Part shown: positions 1 to 6,987 of the stretch, piece after piece
How the letters are laid out: each line of letters opens with the position of its first letter
Position numbering within the stretch: the stretch's first letter is position 1
Assembly (NCBI GenBank): GCA_015520535.1
Contig: WAPZ01000411.1
Location: forward strand, 1 to 8,333
Source of the DNA: Candidatus Heimdallarchaeota archaeon
Lineage (GTDB): Archaea; Asgardarchaeota; Heimdallarchaeia; Hodarchaeales; S146-22
DNA: 8,333 nucleotides
Direction of reading: 5' to 3'
Notes under the pieces: generated by a model
Seen by the model: the letters and a program-made list of their open reading frames with translations, nothing else
What the model was told of the DNA's origin: nothing
Databases searched by the model: none
Position numbers and translations under genes: made by a program

Positions 1-160
1 ATTTTTAGAAAAAATCACTAAAACATTGAAAATTTTTATGTTTTCTGTTTTATTCCCTTCACACGGCGAAATATGGAAGTCATCTCATTGAGCATTCTAT
101 CTCTTCTGAGAAAGAAGAAACAAAATAAAAAATCAAAAATTCTACTGTATGTTGGCAAAA

Positions 161-170
161 AAATATATAA
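161..170 (+). promoter_or_regulatory. Candidate archaeal TATA box for the acyl-CoA dehydrogenase gene
   Basis: AAATATATAA is preceded by an A-rich stretch that could serve as a BRE (the TFB-recognition element). Archaeal transcription usually starts about 25 bases downstream of the TATA centre. That would place the start near 190 and leave a leader of roughly 28 bases containing the SD at 207-213. A second AT-rich stretch at 181-192 is a weaker alternative. Confidence 0.5.
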
Positions 171-206
171 CGGCTACAAATTTATGTATTTAAGACCCTT
201 AGGAAT

Positions 207-213
207 AAGGTGA
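207..213 (+). promoter_or_regulatory. Shine-Dalgarno site that sets the acyl-CoA dehydrogenase start
   Basis: AAGGTGA matches the archaeal anti-SD very well and sits 5 bases before the ATG at 219. The in-frame GTG at 210 lies inside this SD, so it cannot be the real start. The gene therefore begins at 219. Confidence 0.85.
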
Positions 214-218
214 ATAAA

Positions 219-1424
219 ATGGCAATCGATTTTGAATTAACAGAAGAACACAAAATGTTACAACAGGCAGTTGCTGAATTTGTCGATAATGAAGTCATAC
301 CTACGATTAAAGAGTACGATCTTCAACAAAAATTTAACCCACAGTACCTTGAAAAAATGAAAGAATTGGGACTTTTAGGAATAAGCATACCAGAAAAATA
401 TGATGGCGCCGGTATGGACTATATTTCGCTTGGGTTGGCATGTGAAGAATTAGAGCGCGGTGACACTTCATTACGTGTTATCATGTCTGTTCATATGGGA
501 CTTAATAGTCTAACACTACTTCAATGGGGAAATGAGGAACAAAAAGAAAAATACTTAAAACCACAAGCTCGTGGGGAAAAGATTGGAACCTTTGGACTAA
601 CAGAACCGGGTGCAGGATCTGACGTCGCAAGTCTTAGAACAACTGCTAAAAAAGATGGCGATTATTATATTTTAAATGGAAACAAATTGTGGATTTCTTT
701 AGCAGATGTTGCCGATAACTTTCTGGTTTTTGCAAAAACTGATCCGCACGCTCAGCCGCCCCATCGTGGAATTTCAGCCTTTATTGTTGAACGTGGTTTT
801 AAAGGTGTTCAAACAGGGACAATTCACAACAAGCTCGGTGTACGAGCGGGAAACACCGGAGAAATCATTCTTAATAATGTCGCCGTACCAAAAGAAAATC
901 TCTTAGGTGAAGAAGGAGAAGGCTTTAAAATTGCCATGTCAGCGTTAGATAACGGAAGATATACAGTCGCTGCTGGAGCAGTTGGACTTGCACGGGCTGC
1001 ACTTGAAGCAAGCATTAAATATGCTCATGAGCGAACGACCTTCGGAAAAAAAATTGCGGAACATCAGCTTGTCAAAGAAATGATTGCCGAAATGGTTGCG
1101 GGAATCGAAACTTCTAAACTTCTAGTCTTAAAAGCTGGGTGGATGAAAAATAAAGGGCTTCGAAATACAAAAGAAACGTCATTAGCTAAGTGGTACGCTT
1201 GTGATGTCGCCTTAAAATGCGCTGACTACGCTATTCAAATCCATGGTGCCTATGGATACAGCGCCGAATTCCCAGTCGAACGCTATTGGAGAAATGCACG
1301 CGGCGCCGTCATCTATGAAGGAACGCGAGAAATTCATAAATTAATACAAGCCGACTATGCTCTTGGCTTTAGAAAAGACAAACCACTGAGACGAACACTA
1401 CCGCCCTACAAACCCGAAGAATAA
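219..1424 (+). CDS. Acyl-CoA dehydrogenase (FAD-dependent, possibly glutaryl-CoA dehydrogenase-like)
   Basis: This 401-residue cytoplasmic flavoprotein should oxidise an acyl-CoA to its 2,3-enoyl-CoA and pass electrons to an electron-transfer flavoprotein. It has the usual family order: an N-terminal helical domain (about 1-120), a middle beta domain with LTEPGAGSD (127-135) and the FAD-contacting NGNKLWIS (153-160), and a C-terminal helical domain (about 235-385) with ERTTFGKK (271-278) and QIHGAYGY (340-347). Glu367 in IYEGT is the expected catalytic base, in the position used by short/medium-chain and glutaryl-CoA enzymes. The stretch around Arg86 (LRVIMSV) resembles the region of glutaryl-CoA dehydrogenase that holds the substrate-carboxylate-binding Arg. 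A dicarboxylyl-CoA substrate is therefore possible but unproven. The last 20 residues are a basic, proline-containing tail. It stands alone, convergent with the ABC ATPase gene, with no beta-oxidation partner visible. The ATG at 219 is chosen because of the SD at 207-213. Confidence 0.95.
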   Translation: MAIDFELTEEHKMLQQAVAEFVDNEVIPTIKEYDLQQKFNPQYLEKMKELGLLGISIPEKYDGAGMDYISLGLACEELERGDTSLRVIMSVHMGLNSLTLLQWGNEEQKEKYLKPQARGEKIGTFGLTEPGAGSDVASLRTTAKKDGDYYILNGNKLWISLADVADNFLVFAKTDPHAQPPHRGISAFIVERGFKGVQTGTIHNKLGVRAGNTGEIILNNVAVPKENLLGEEGEGFKIAMSALDNGRYTVAAGAVGLARAALEASIKYAHERTTFGKKIAEHQLVKEMIAEMVAGIETSKLLVLKAGWMKNKGLRNTKETSLAKWYACDVALKCADYAIQIHGAYGYSAEFPVERYWRNARGAVIYEGTREIHKLIQADYALGFRKDKPLRRTLPPYKPEE

Positions 1425-1432
1425 AAAATATA

Positions 1433-1449
1433 TTTCTCTTTTTTCTTTT
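1433..1449 (+). terminator. T-rich terminator candidate after the acyl-CoA dehydrogenase gene
   Basis: A pyrimidine run, mostly T, starts 8 bases after the stop codon, as expected for archaeal termination at oligo-T tracts. The flank 1445-1456 (CTTTT, AA, AAAAG) is a short palindrome. The opposite strand is also T-rich over 1450-1476, so the 52-base convergent spacer could stop transcription from both sides. Confidence 0.5.
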
Positions 1450-1476
1450 AAAAAAGATGAAAAATAAAGAAAAATT
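1450..1476 (-). terminator. T-rich terminator candidate after the ABC ATPase gene
   Basis: Read on the minus strand, the bases directly after the stop codon form repeated runs of four to six T. This fits oligo-T-directed archaeal termination. There is no strong stem, only the AT palindrome at 1445-1456. Confidence 0.45.
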
Positions 1477-2154
1477 TTAACCAGAAAGTCGTCCATTCTG
1501 CATTTTATATATAACGTCGGCAAATGAACGTAAACCCGTATTGTGGGTTGCCACGATAACTGTTGTACCACGGCGCGTCACAGATTTTAATAATCGAAGA
1601 ATGGACTGCCCAGCATCCTCATCTAAATTTCCCGTTGGTTCATCAGCAAAAATTACTTTTGGTTTTGAAATTAGTGCTCGTGCAATGGCAATACGTTGTT
1701 GTTCACCACCACTGAGTTCCGTTGGGAAGTGATCCATACGTTCATAAAGGCCTACTTGTTTAATTAATGAAATCGCTTGACTACGGATTTCACGTGATTT
1801 CATCTTCAATGGATATAATGGCGCCTCTACATTTTCTAATGCGGTCATCGTAGGAATAAGTTCCCACGATTGAAATACAAATCCCACATTTTTGCGTCGA
1901 AACTCTGCTAAACGTTCTTCATCCCACTGAGAGATATCCTCGTCTTCAAAAATCACTTTTCCTTCTGTCGGCTTGTCTAACCCCGAAAGAACATTTAGAA
2001 GCGTTGATTTCCCGGAACCAGACGGCCCCATGATCATATAAAGTTTTCCCCGTTCAAATTCACAATCCACATGATTTAAAGCATTAATGACCTCTCTTTT
2101 ACCACGAACATATTGCTTAACTAAATCTTTACCCATTAAAATGACTTCTGCCAT
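1477..2154 (-). CDS. ABC transporter ATP-binding protein, LolD/MacB/FtsE type
   Basis: This 225-residue cytoplasmic ATPase powers the neighbouring membrane protein. All motifs of an active ABC ATPase are present: Walker A GPSGSGKS (43-50), Q-loop Gln95, signature LSGGE (147-151), Walker B VIFADEP (167-173), D-loop NLD (176-178) and switch His204. Length and motif context are those of the LolD/MacB/FtsE/SalX group, which pairs with FtsX-like permeases and often works by mechanotransmission (lipoprotein, peptide or drug handling) rather than bulk import. It lies 39 bases downstream of the permease gene on the same strand, so the two are almost certainly cotranscribed. A GAGGATT SD (2163-2169) lies 8 bases before the ATG. 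The substrate cannot be told from sequence. Confidence 0.95.
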   Translation of the reverse strand: MAEVILMGKDLVKQYVRGKREVINALNHVDCEFERGKLYMIMGPSGSGKSTLLNVLSGLDKPTEGKVIFEDEDISQWDEERLAEFRRKNVGFVFQSWELIPTMTALENVEAPLYPLKMKSREIRSQAISLIKQVGLYERMDHFPTELSGGEQQRIAIARALISKPKVIFADEPTGNLDEDAGQSILRLLKSVTRRGTTVIVATHNTGLRSFADVIYKMQNGRLSG

Positions 2155-2183
2155 CTTTGTTCAATCCTCACTACCTTTTTAAC

Positions 2184-2203
2184 TACATTTGTTTTACATT
2201 TGT
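2184..2203. repeat. Short tandem repeat over the permease stop codon
   Basis: TACATTTGT occurs twice with an 11-base period (2184-2192 and 2195-2203). The copies cover the end of the permease gene and the start of the spacer to the ATPase gene. It is probably a small local duplication, with no clear role. Confidence 0.5.
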
Positions 2204-3411
2204 CGTAAAATTTCTATTGGGCGTATTGAAAGACTACGTCGAGACAAGATTAGAAAGCCGGGGATCGAAAAGATCACAATGGCAAGAAGTGCAAGAAAGC
2301 TTGTGACTGAGGTCAAAACCCATCGATAATAAATTTGATTATAAAGAAAGACAGCTTGGACATAGATTACAAGTTGAAAGAGAAGTAAACCAATGATAAA
2401 GCCACCTAACGCCACATTTATAATTTCACCTAAAACAATTATCTGAATTTGACGACTTTTGTAGCCAATAGCTTTTAAGATTGCCATCTCACGGTTTCGA
2501 AAACGAGTTATCAAATAACTATAGATAATGGAAACAAATAACGTTCCAAATATCCCAACAACAGCAGCAAAGACAGCAAAAGTACGTTTTTGAAGCTTAT
2601 CTGCACGCTTCGTGTAGGTTGGCGTGTTGTCCCATGCTGAATTCCCACTTATATCGGAAGTCACCTGATTAGCTATCTGATCTACAGTTTCATAAACGTC
2701 TTTTCCAAAAAAAGCACTCAAAAGCGAATTACCCGCTGCCAAAATAACTACGTCCCGAACGTATACATCTGTATTTTGATTAAGCCCTAATATACCGACT
2801 AGGCTTTCAAAGTCCTTTTTAGAAAGAATTATCCATTCGCGTGTATCCTCAGCGGCACGCGGGGATTTTTTAAACTGTCCCACAATTTTAACATTTATTG
2901 CGTTTGGATCATTAGCCCCCGTACCAAATGAAAGTACTGTACCAATACCAGCATGCACAAAGGCTTTTGTTGAACCGACAGTAAGTGCATCCAACGAAAA
3001 ATCTTCACTTACCATTGCTTGTCCGCGATGACTAATAAAATGTCCTTTTGCTAACGTATTTGGTCGAACATCATTCCATGCCCATGTATACCTAGTATCA
3101 ATTCCAAAAATTCGCAGTGAAGGTCCAAAATTAATGTAACGGAAATATAAAACCGCTTCTACATCACCACGCGCTTTGTAGGTACTAAAAATTGAATCAG
3201 CTGCTTGAAGAGTAACTACATCCCAATTGGCAGCTGTCACCACAACACCTTTATCAGATAAAAGATCTTCTTGCTGTGCAGGATCAAATTGACCAACTAA
3301 AAATATAGTAACAATCGAGAGAAAGATATAGACAACTAAAAAGGGAATAAAGCGTTTTTTTGCCCTTGTCCCAAAACGAAGCCCTTTAATTAGTAAACGT
3401 AATGTTGACAT
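2194..3411 (-). CDS. FtsX/MacB-type ABC transporter permease
   Basis: This 405-residue membrane protein is the partner of the ATPase encoded next to it. It has one N-terminal membrane segment (about 21-40), a large extracytoplasmic domain of about 235 residues (41-275) resembling a MacB-type periplasmic core, then three membrane segments (about 277-300, 325-356 and 366-389). The segment RNREMAILKAIGYKSRQI (305-322) between membrane segments 2 and 3 is the FtsX-family coupling helix that contacts the ATPase. The tail RPIEILR (397-403) is also typical of the family. One four-segment subunit would act as a dimer. The protein contains no cysteine. An AAGGTG SD (3419-3424) lies 7 bases before the ATG. 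No substrate-binding or accessory protein gene is adjacent. Membership of the family is secure, but function (lipid, lipoprotein, peptide or drug) is open. Confidence 0.92.
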   Translation of the reverse strand: MSTLRLLIKGLRFGTRAKKRFIPFLVVYIFLSIVTIFLVGQFDPAQQEDLLSDKGVVVTAANWDVVTLQAADSIFSTYKARGDVEAVLYFRYINFGPSLRIFGIDTRYTWAWNDVRPNTLAKGHFISHRGQAMVSEDFSLDALTVGSTKAFVHAGIGTVLSFGTGANDPNAINVKIVGQFKKSPRAAEDTREWIILSKKDFESLVGILGLNQNTDVYVRDVVILAAGNSLLSAFFGKDVYETVDQIANQVTSDISGNSAWDNTPTYTKRADKLQKRTFAVFAAVVGIFGTLFVSIIYSYLITRFRNREMAILKAIGYKSRQIQIIVLGEIINVALGGFIIGLLLFQLVIYVQAVFLYNQIYYRWVLTSVTSFLALLAIVIFSIPGFLILSRRSLSIRPIEILRQM

Positions 3412-3512
3412 CCTTATACACCTTACTAAACCATTTTAATTTATCTTCAAAGTCTCATATTATCTCATCTGAACTTTTCTATCATGGTTTAAAAAAGCTT
3501 TGATTTGCCTAC
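3412..3512 (-). promoter_or_regulatory. Probable promoter region of the ABC transporter genes
   Basis: This gap between the polymerase and the permease is long enough for a promoter, unlike the other gaps in the block. On the minus strand two AT-rich candidates can serve as TATA boxes: ATAATATGAG (3454-3463), giving a leader of roughly 20-25 bases, and TTTTTTAAAC (about 3488-3497), giving one of roughly 55. I cannot decide between them. Confidence 0.35.
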
Positions 3513-3533
3513 CATTTTTTGACTTAAAAAATG
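3513..3533 (-). terminator. Hairpin with T6 arm right after the DNA polymerase gene
   Basis: CATTTTTT (3513-3520) and AAAAAATG (3526-3533) form a perfect 8-base inverted repeat with a 5-base loop. It begins 4 bases after the polymerase stop on the minus strand. That strand also carries T6, which fits oligo-T-directed archaeal termination. The stem is weak because it has a single G-C pair. Confidence 0.45.
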
Positions 3534-3537
3534 ACAG

Positions 3538-6162
3538 TTAATCCAACCAGTAGCCCAATTTCTTGTTTTTCCATTGAGATTTAATCTCAGAAAGAGATAA
3601 ATATATTCCAAAGCGATTAATCGCGTTTAACATTTCATTAAGATAAAAATCTGCGTCGATACTTTTAGCTAAGGATGGATGTCGAGCTCTTCTGTAAATG
3701 GGCAGATCTACTGGAAGATCCTTAGTAATAACATAGGGAAAGCGATCAAATTGCGTCCACGTCTCTGAAGGATTCAAATGATTTGTCGAACAATAATGCA
3801 AAAAAGCGCCAATAGCGGGAGTTTTCGATTTATATTTAAGTGGATCACGCTTTAATGGCCCTAAAATAATCCAACGTTCATCACGTGGGTTTTCTGTAAG
3901 TGATAATAACTCTTTGCCTATTTCAAGCACATTTTGTTTCACACGTTTTCTCCCAGCGTCCCCATAACGCAAGATAAGATTTAAAACTTCCTTTTGCGTT
4001 TTTTTAGCCCAAAAACTCCAATCCCTACGGACAGATTCAAAGCCTTTGATTATAATTCGATCCGAGAACATGCTAAGATATGCGTATGCTTTTTTTCGAC
4101 CTTTTTTGAAAATAATCCTATAAGCAATGTCTTCTAACTCTAACATCATTGGTGAGGGAAGAATTGCATTAATTTCTTGTAAAAATTGCTTTATTTGACT
4201 TAAAGTCATTTGTTGTTGCGAGTTATTTTCTTTAAGTAGATTTTTCTTATGTTCTTCACCCGCAGATAAAATGATTTTTTTGACATTTCTTAGCCAAATA
4301 AAAACGGAATCCGTATCTCCGTAAATTACTTCAGCTTTAATTCGTTTATGTGATCTAATATATTCAGAAATATCATTAATGTAGCGACGACCTATATCTG
4401 TAATTGCATTTGCGATAACATGATGATAAAAGCGCCCTTTCGGATAATTATGGGATCCATATAGCGAATTTGCAATAATTTTAAGAGCGCGTTGAAGGCG
4501 ATCTAAACGGCGCAGTTCTTCTTGATATTGATCCATTTTATCAGAACCATTATGTTGGAGTTTTCTGATCGCATTTTTTACATCATTACGTGCGTTAAGC
4601 AAGTTTTCTTGAAGTTCTGCCAGAGAAGTTTTTGGTTTTTTTGCAAATAATTCACGTGGATCACGTGATAAAGCATCAAAAATCTCTACATTCTCCAATG
4701 TGAAGCTTTCGCCGCCAATGTTATGCCCCACAATTAATGTCGGATACATTGAACGAAAATCGGCAATGATGACATGTTGACATAAATCGTGAGTGGGTGA
4801 AAATACATAGCCGCCATGATGGGGGTATTTTTTCTTGAGTTCATGACGCCGTTGAACTTCATTTTCATCGGGTAACGATGGAATAAGGATATTCTTTTTA
4901 AACAGTATCCGCATGAGTTCAAATTCGCCATTATTTCTTTCTGTAGTTGCAATGCCATCACCGGGTGGATATCCCGTTAAGCTTAAAGATAAAAGCCAAA
5001 TATCAATGCCTAAACCCCAAAAAAGTTTGTACGTGAGTAAAGCGTCTTTTAAGGCGTATTCTTGGAAAATCTTCATAGATTGGGGATTTTTTAATCCTAA
5101 TTTCCATAAAACACCAATTCTTTCAGGTACGTCAACCTTTTCTTTTCCTAAAACAAGTTTTGCAACTGAATTAAGCGTTTTTTTTCCATCAGGTGGATGA
5201 ATTCGGCGAGTAAAATTCACAAGATCAACGAAAGTCCACCCTCCGCCACGAAAATTCCTTATGACGTCGTCATAATGAAGAGTGGATGTACGAGACCTTC
5301 GAAAATAAAAGATGGGGATTTCATGATATTCCATTCTACTGAGCAAATAGGGTAAATCGAATTGATTGCCATTAAACGTGATAATAACATCCGGATTAAT
5401 TTCCTTTAAGCGACGTAGAAATTTCATAATAACAGCTCGTTCGGAAAAAGGTGACGTGTCTTCCATGAAGAAAACTTCAGTCGTAAAATTCTCTTCATCA
5501 GTTCCATAACATATTGAAATCGCAGTAATAGGGCGTTCTTTCTTTAATTGAAGCTCTTGAAACGATAAACCGGAATCATCAACCTCAATGTCAAACGCCA
5601 GAAATTTTAATGGTACCTGCTTCTGTACTCTTAATGATGCTTCATTATATGGTGAAATCTGTCTGTAACTGCACTTATAAACGTTAAAATCATTTTCTTT
5701 CCCTATTTCTTCGAGATCACCACTGATATAGGCAAGATTTAGGCAACGTAGACCAGTGTTGATTAAAAAACGCTTTACAAAAGGAATATCAGCTTCTTCG
5801 ACTATAAAGTCTTTTTTAAGGAGTTCTCGTAATTCAGGAACTTTCCATGGTGATTTGCCAGTTAATTTCCATACTGTTACCGGTTTATTTCCAATATAGA
5901 GTCTCTTTTCCTCTTTCTCAATACTTAAAAGCCACATTTCAATAGATTGATATTTTTTGAGCTGTATAACAAGGTCTTCTCGTGAATATTCACCTTTTTT
6001 TCGCACATAGAAATAAGGAAAAAAGTCTTCAACCTCGATTATGAAAAATTGCTGTGGATGTTCTGCCAGACGGCAATAAAGTCGGATAATGGCATGACTA
6101 CCATCCGTTGTCCCAGAACGATAATAATCTACATCAATAAGCCAAAATATAGTTTGTTTCAT
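3538..6162 (-). CDS. polB: Family B DNA polymerase with 3'-5' exonuclease (archaeal PolB)
   Basis: This 874-residue polymerase should replicate or repair DNA and proofread. The N-terminal domain (1-180) aligns well by eye with Pyrococcus PolB (DVDY, ITVWKL/VTVWKL and DIPF.KRFLI blocks). The exonuclease is complete: Exo I DIE (Asp191, Glu193), Exo II N264-D269, Exo III Y369/D373. The polymerase is complete: motif A DFRSMYP (468-474), fingers Arg525, motif B with Lys561 and NSLYG (565-569), motif C YGDTDS (614-619), and the KKAY motif (690-693). The thumb runs from about 700 onward. The tail KNKKLGYWLD resembles a PCNA-binding motif. It is about 100 residues longer than the Pyrococcus enzyme, partly from a lysine/glutamine-rich insert near 623-651. 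The usual Tyr of the Y-GG/A motif is His (HHGG, 448-451). A GAGGT SD lies 4 bases before the ATG. The gene follows the MinD-like gene by 42 bases, so cotranscription is likely. Whether it is the main replicase or an accessory PolB cannot be decided here. Confidence 0.96.
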   Translation of the reverse strand: MKQTIFWLIDVDYYRSGTTDGSHAIIRLYCRLAEHPQQFFIIEVEDFFPYFYVRKKGEYSREDLVIQLKKYQSIEMWLLSIEKEEKRLYIGNKPVTVWKLTGKSPWKVPELRELLKKDFIVEEADIPFVKRFLINTGLRCLNLAYISGDLEEIGKENDFNVYKCSYRQISPYNEASLRVQKQVPLKFLAFDIEVDDSGLSFQELQLKKERPITAISICYGTDEENFTTEVFFMEDTSPFSERAVIMKFLRRLKEINPDVIITFNGNQFDLPYLLSRMEYHEIPIFYFRRSRTSTLHYDDVIRNFRGGGWTFVDLVNFTRRIHPPDGKKTLNSVAKLVLGKEKVDVPERIGVLWKLGLKNPQSMKIFQEYALKDALLTYKLFWGLGIDIWLLSLSLTGYPPGDGIATTERNNGEFELMRILFKKNILIPSLPDENEVQRRHELKKKYPHHGGYVFSPTHDLCQHVIIADFRSMYPTLIVGHNIGGESFTLENVEIFDALSRDPRELFAKKPKTSLAELQENLLNARNDVKNAIRKLQHNGSDKMDQYQEELRRLDRLQRALKIIANSLYGSHNYPKGRFYHHVIANAITDIGRRYINDISEYIRSHKRIKAEVIYGDTDSVFIWLRNVKKIILSAGEEHKKNLLKENNSQQQMTLSQIKQFLQEINAILPSPMMLELEDIAYRIIFKKGRKKAYAYLSMFSDRIIIKGFESVRRDWSFWAKKTQKEVLNLILRYGDAGRKRVKQNVLEIGKELLSLTENPRDERWIILGPLKRDPLKYKSKTPAIGAFLHYCSTNHLNPSETWTQFDRFPYVITKDLPVDLPIYRRARHPSLAKSIDADFYLNEMLNAINRFGIYLSLSEIKSQWKNKKLGYWLD

Positions 6163-6166
6163 AAAA

Positions 6167-6171
6167 ACCTC
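6167..6171 (-). promoter_or_regulatory. Shine-Dalgarno of the DNA polymerase gene
   Basis: GAGGT on the minus strand lies 4 bases before the ATG at 6162 and fixes that start. The rest of the 42-base spacer contains a T7 tract and TTTAAAT (about 6183-6199). That could be a weak termination signal or an AT-rich promoter element. Confidence 0.65.
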
Positions 6172-6204
6172 AATTCAGAATCATTTAAATTAAAAAAAGT
6201 TGGA

Positions 6205-6987
6205 TTATAGTTTAAATAATTTTTCTAGGCGCTTCATATTTCTCTCAAAAGGTTCTCGGAACTGTGGAACATCAATCGGTAAGTTGTATGCACCAACGCC
6301 GAGCGTGGTCGAAATGTGCTCGCTATAAGGAAGTGCTTCTAAGATTTCAGCCTTAGGATAGCCGTCTTTAATAAGGTTTAGCCAATTATTTAAAATTTTT
6401 TTCTTAATGGAAAAGAATTTGGGTGGAACTTGATTAAAAAGAACAAAGTCTTTTCTTTGCTGACTAAAGGATGAATATATTTCTTTAAGCATGAGGAGAG
6501 TTCCCATTACCGAATAATCATTTGGTCTAACAACTATGATCGCTATTTCAGCAACTGCCAAGATATTTGTAGCCATTAAATTAAGTCCGGGACCAGTATC
6601 ATAAATGATAAGATCATAGCGGCGTGAAAGTTCTGTATTGGCATGTATGATACGAGCTAATGCGACTCTGTGCCATTGAGTGTCTGTTGAAAGTACTTTT
6701 GATCCGGTTTCGGGTGGTCTACTAAAAATCACATCGTATTTTTCTTTGACTGACGGATATATGCAGTCAAAAATTGAATGTTCAGGAGCTTCCAAATAAT
6801 CATTGAATGTTTTTGTATCTTCACCTGGTTTAGGAAAAAAACTAAATAAACTTGGTGCTTGGAAATCAGCATCAATGAGAAGAACTTTTTTTCCTTTGTC
6901 AGCAAAATATTTTGCAATGTATAAAGAAAGGGCGGTTTTCCCTGTTCCACCTTTATAAGAATGAATCATTAAGAATTTTCCTTTCAT
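6205..6987 (-). CDS. MinD/ParA-family P-loop ATPase (SIMIBI class)
   Basis: This 260-residue ATPase belongs to the MinD/ParA/Mrp group, which positions cell components or segregates DNA through ATP-driven dimerisation. It has the deviant Walker A KGGTGKT (12-18) with the signature Lys12, the Walker A' strand VLLIDAD (35-41), switch II/Walker B LIIYDTGPG (126-134), Asn185 of the adenine-binding FNQVPP, and the late LPYSEHISTTLG block (219-230) common in MinD/ParA proteins. No N-terminal helix-turn-helix precedes the P-loop, so it is not a plasmid P1-type ParA. The basic, amphipathic C-terminus MKRLEKLFKL resembles a MinD membrane-targeting helix. No ParB or MinC/MinE gene is adjacent. The start at 6987 is supported by the SD AAGGAGA (6994-7000), 6 bases upstream. 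It lies between the longin-like and polymerase genes on one strand. Cargo is unknown; flagellar FlhG-like, MipZ-like or DNA-partitioning roles are all possible. Confidence 0.9.
   Translation of the reverse strand: MKGKFLMIHSYKGGTGKTALSLYIAKYFADKGKKVLLIDADFQAPSLFSFFPKPGEDTKTFNDYLEAPEHSIFDCIYPSVKEKYDVIFSRPPETGSKVLSTDTQWHRVALARIIHANTELSRRYDLIIYDTGPGLNLMATNILAVAEIAIIVVRPNDYSVMGTLLMLKEIYSSFSQQRKDFVLFNQVPPKFFSIKKKILNNWLNLIKDGYPKAEILEALPYSEHISTTLGVGAYNLPIDVPQFREPFERNMKRLEKLFKL

Larger units (their letters stand above)
1..218. other. AT-rich non-coding region upstream of the acyl-CoA dehydrogenase gene
   Basis: No convincing reading frame was found on either strand. The DNA is rich in A and T runs and has only trivial AT inverted repeats, such as the one at 1-15. 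The last 60 bases hold the likely promoter and SD of the downstream gene. The earlier part could be the 3' flank of a gene outside the window, which cannot be determined here. Confidence 0.6.

Noticed and set aside
1..15. Inverted repeat of A and T runs at the left edge
   Set aside because: It is too short and AT-only; expected by chance in such DNA.
210..218. GTG at 210 as the start of the acyl-CoA dehydrogenase
   Set aside because: It lies within the AAGGTGA SD. The ATG at 219 is ideally spaced and gives the normal family N-terminus.
4734..4961. 75-residue minus-strand frame overlapping the polymerase gene
   Set aside because: It is an out-of-frame shadow of the polymerase coding sequence, including motif A and the Y-GG/A region.
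4913..5200. 95-residue plus-strand frame inside the polymerase gene
   Set aside because: It is antisense to a clearly conserved coding region, lacks an SD and shows no family resemblance.
6729..6950. 73-residue minus-strand frame inside the MinD-like gene
   Set aside because: It is a shifted-frame shadow of a well-supported ATPase, with low-complexity composition.
3538..6987. Plasmid or viral replication module (ParA plus PolB)
   Set aside because: There is no ParB, replication initiator, integrase, origin-like iteron or attachment site. The polymerase resembles cellular archaeal PolB rather than a protein-primed type.
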